DNA of 13,065 nucleotides from an uncultured Ruminococcus sp. (GTDB taxonomy: Bacteria > Bacillota > Clostridia > Oscillospirales > Ruminococcaceae): assembly GCA_900545285.1 (NCBI GenBank), contig UQYK01000053.1:1-13065 (forward strand), written 5' to 3'. Below are positions 12,841 through 13,065 of the stretch, piece by piece. The first letter of the stretch is position 1. The number at the start of each line of letters is the position of its first letter. The notes under the pieces are model-generated. The model was given only the letters and a program-made list of their open reading frames with translations, was not told the DNA's origin and did no database searches. Made by a program: the position numbers and the translations under genes.

Positions 12841-12868
12841 GGGTTCTTTTCGGGGCATGCTGAACCCC
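12841..12868. repeat. Hairpin with two alternative pairings in the galE leader
   Basis: GGGTTC (12841-12846) pairs with GAACCC (12862-12867). Alternatively GGGG (12852-12855) pairs with CCCC (12865-12868). The two stems exclude each other. On the plus strand the first stem is followed by CTTTTT, so it could instead be a terminator for transcription entering from the left. Confidence 0.4.
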
Positions 12869-12882
12869 TTTTTACTACTTTT

Positions 12883-12911
12883 AGTATACACGTTCTGCCC
12901 CGTTTCGTCAA
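12883..12911 (-). promoter_or_regulatory. galE: Promoter of galE
   Basis: On the minus strand TTGACG (12911-12906) and TATACT (12888-12883) are separated by 17 bp. The start would be near 12876, giving a leader of about 77 nt with a hairpin. Confidence 0.82.
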
Positions 12912-13065
12912 GATGAAAAATGCATCAAATTTTCCCGATTCGATTTGGAACACCTGGCAATACGCATGAAAAATTGTGAAACGCAGACTCTTTTTATAGT
13001 GAGAAATCATTTTTAGAACCTGTCTTCACAAGAAATATGTGTGGATTTTCGAGCATAATTTTGTT
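12912..13065. other. Non-coding right margin
   Basis: About 150 bp upstream of the galE promoter with no credible coding frame. The last 50 bases, from about 13014 (AGAACCTGTCTTCACAAG), have the look of a terminal end of an insertion sequence, but no transposase is visible inside the window, so this stays a suggestion. Confidence 0.3.

Overview
The window looks like a low-to-moderate G+C Firmicute chromosome, most likely a gut Clostridia of the Ruminococcus/Oscillospiraceae type. Supporting signs are the sigma-A promoters with 17-bp spacers, the AAGGAGG ribosome binding sites, the TTG starts, an agr peptide quorum-sensing locus, Thr-rich zinc-ribbon membrane proteins and a YolD/Y-family polymerase pair. 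The genus is an inference. No RNA genes of known families and no CRISPR array were seen.

Layout. (1) 1-991, minus: a tyrosine recombinase (integrase) cut by the left window edge, AT-rich and probably the right end of an integrated element. (2) 992-1543: a long intergenic stretch with divergent promoters, a perfect hairpin and a strong terminator that together could define an unannotated small RNA, followed by the trpS promoter. (3) 1544-2605, plus: tryptophanyl-tRNA synthetase of the TrpRS-II branch. (4) 2793-4549, plus: two paralogous membrane proteins with an N-terminal zinc ribbon, one transmembrane helix and a Thr-rich linker, ending at a bidirectional terminator. (5) 7640-4732, minus: a complete agr system in the order agrA-agrC-agrD-agrB, the reverse of the classical B-D-C-A order. 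agrDB has its own promoter, preceded by two 16-bp direct repeats with a 21-bp period that look like response-regulator sites. (6) 7928-8497, plus: a small flavoprotein with a four-cysteine motif, divergent from agrA. (7) 11517-8535, minus: a four-gene operon encoding an XRE repressor, an ImmA/IrrE-type metallopeptidase, a UvrX-like Y-family DNA polymerase with a beta-clamp motif, and a YolD-like protein. Its promoter overlaps a perfect 10-bp inverted repeat, with a third copy of the half-site in the leader. (8) 12799-11780, minus: galE with its own promoter and terminator. (9) A non-coding right margin.

How the genes may work together. AgrB should process the AgrD precursor into a cyclic peptide. 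AgrC would sense the peptide and phosphorylate AgrA, and AgrA would feed back on the agrDB promoter. In region 7, the XRE protein is probably an autorepressor that the metallopeptidase cleaves under stress, which would release expression of the mutagenic polymerase and YolD. That is a LexA-independent SOS-like switch analogous to IrrE/DdrO and ImmA/ImmR. These two regulatory systems are the main points of interest.
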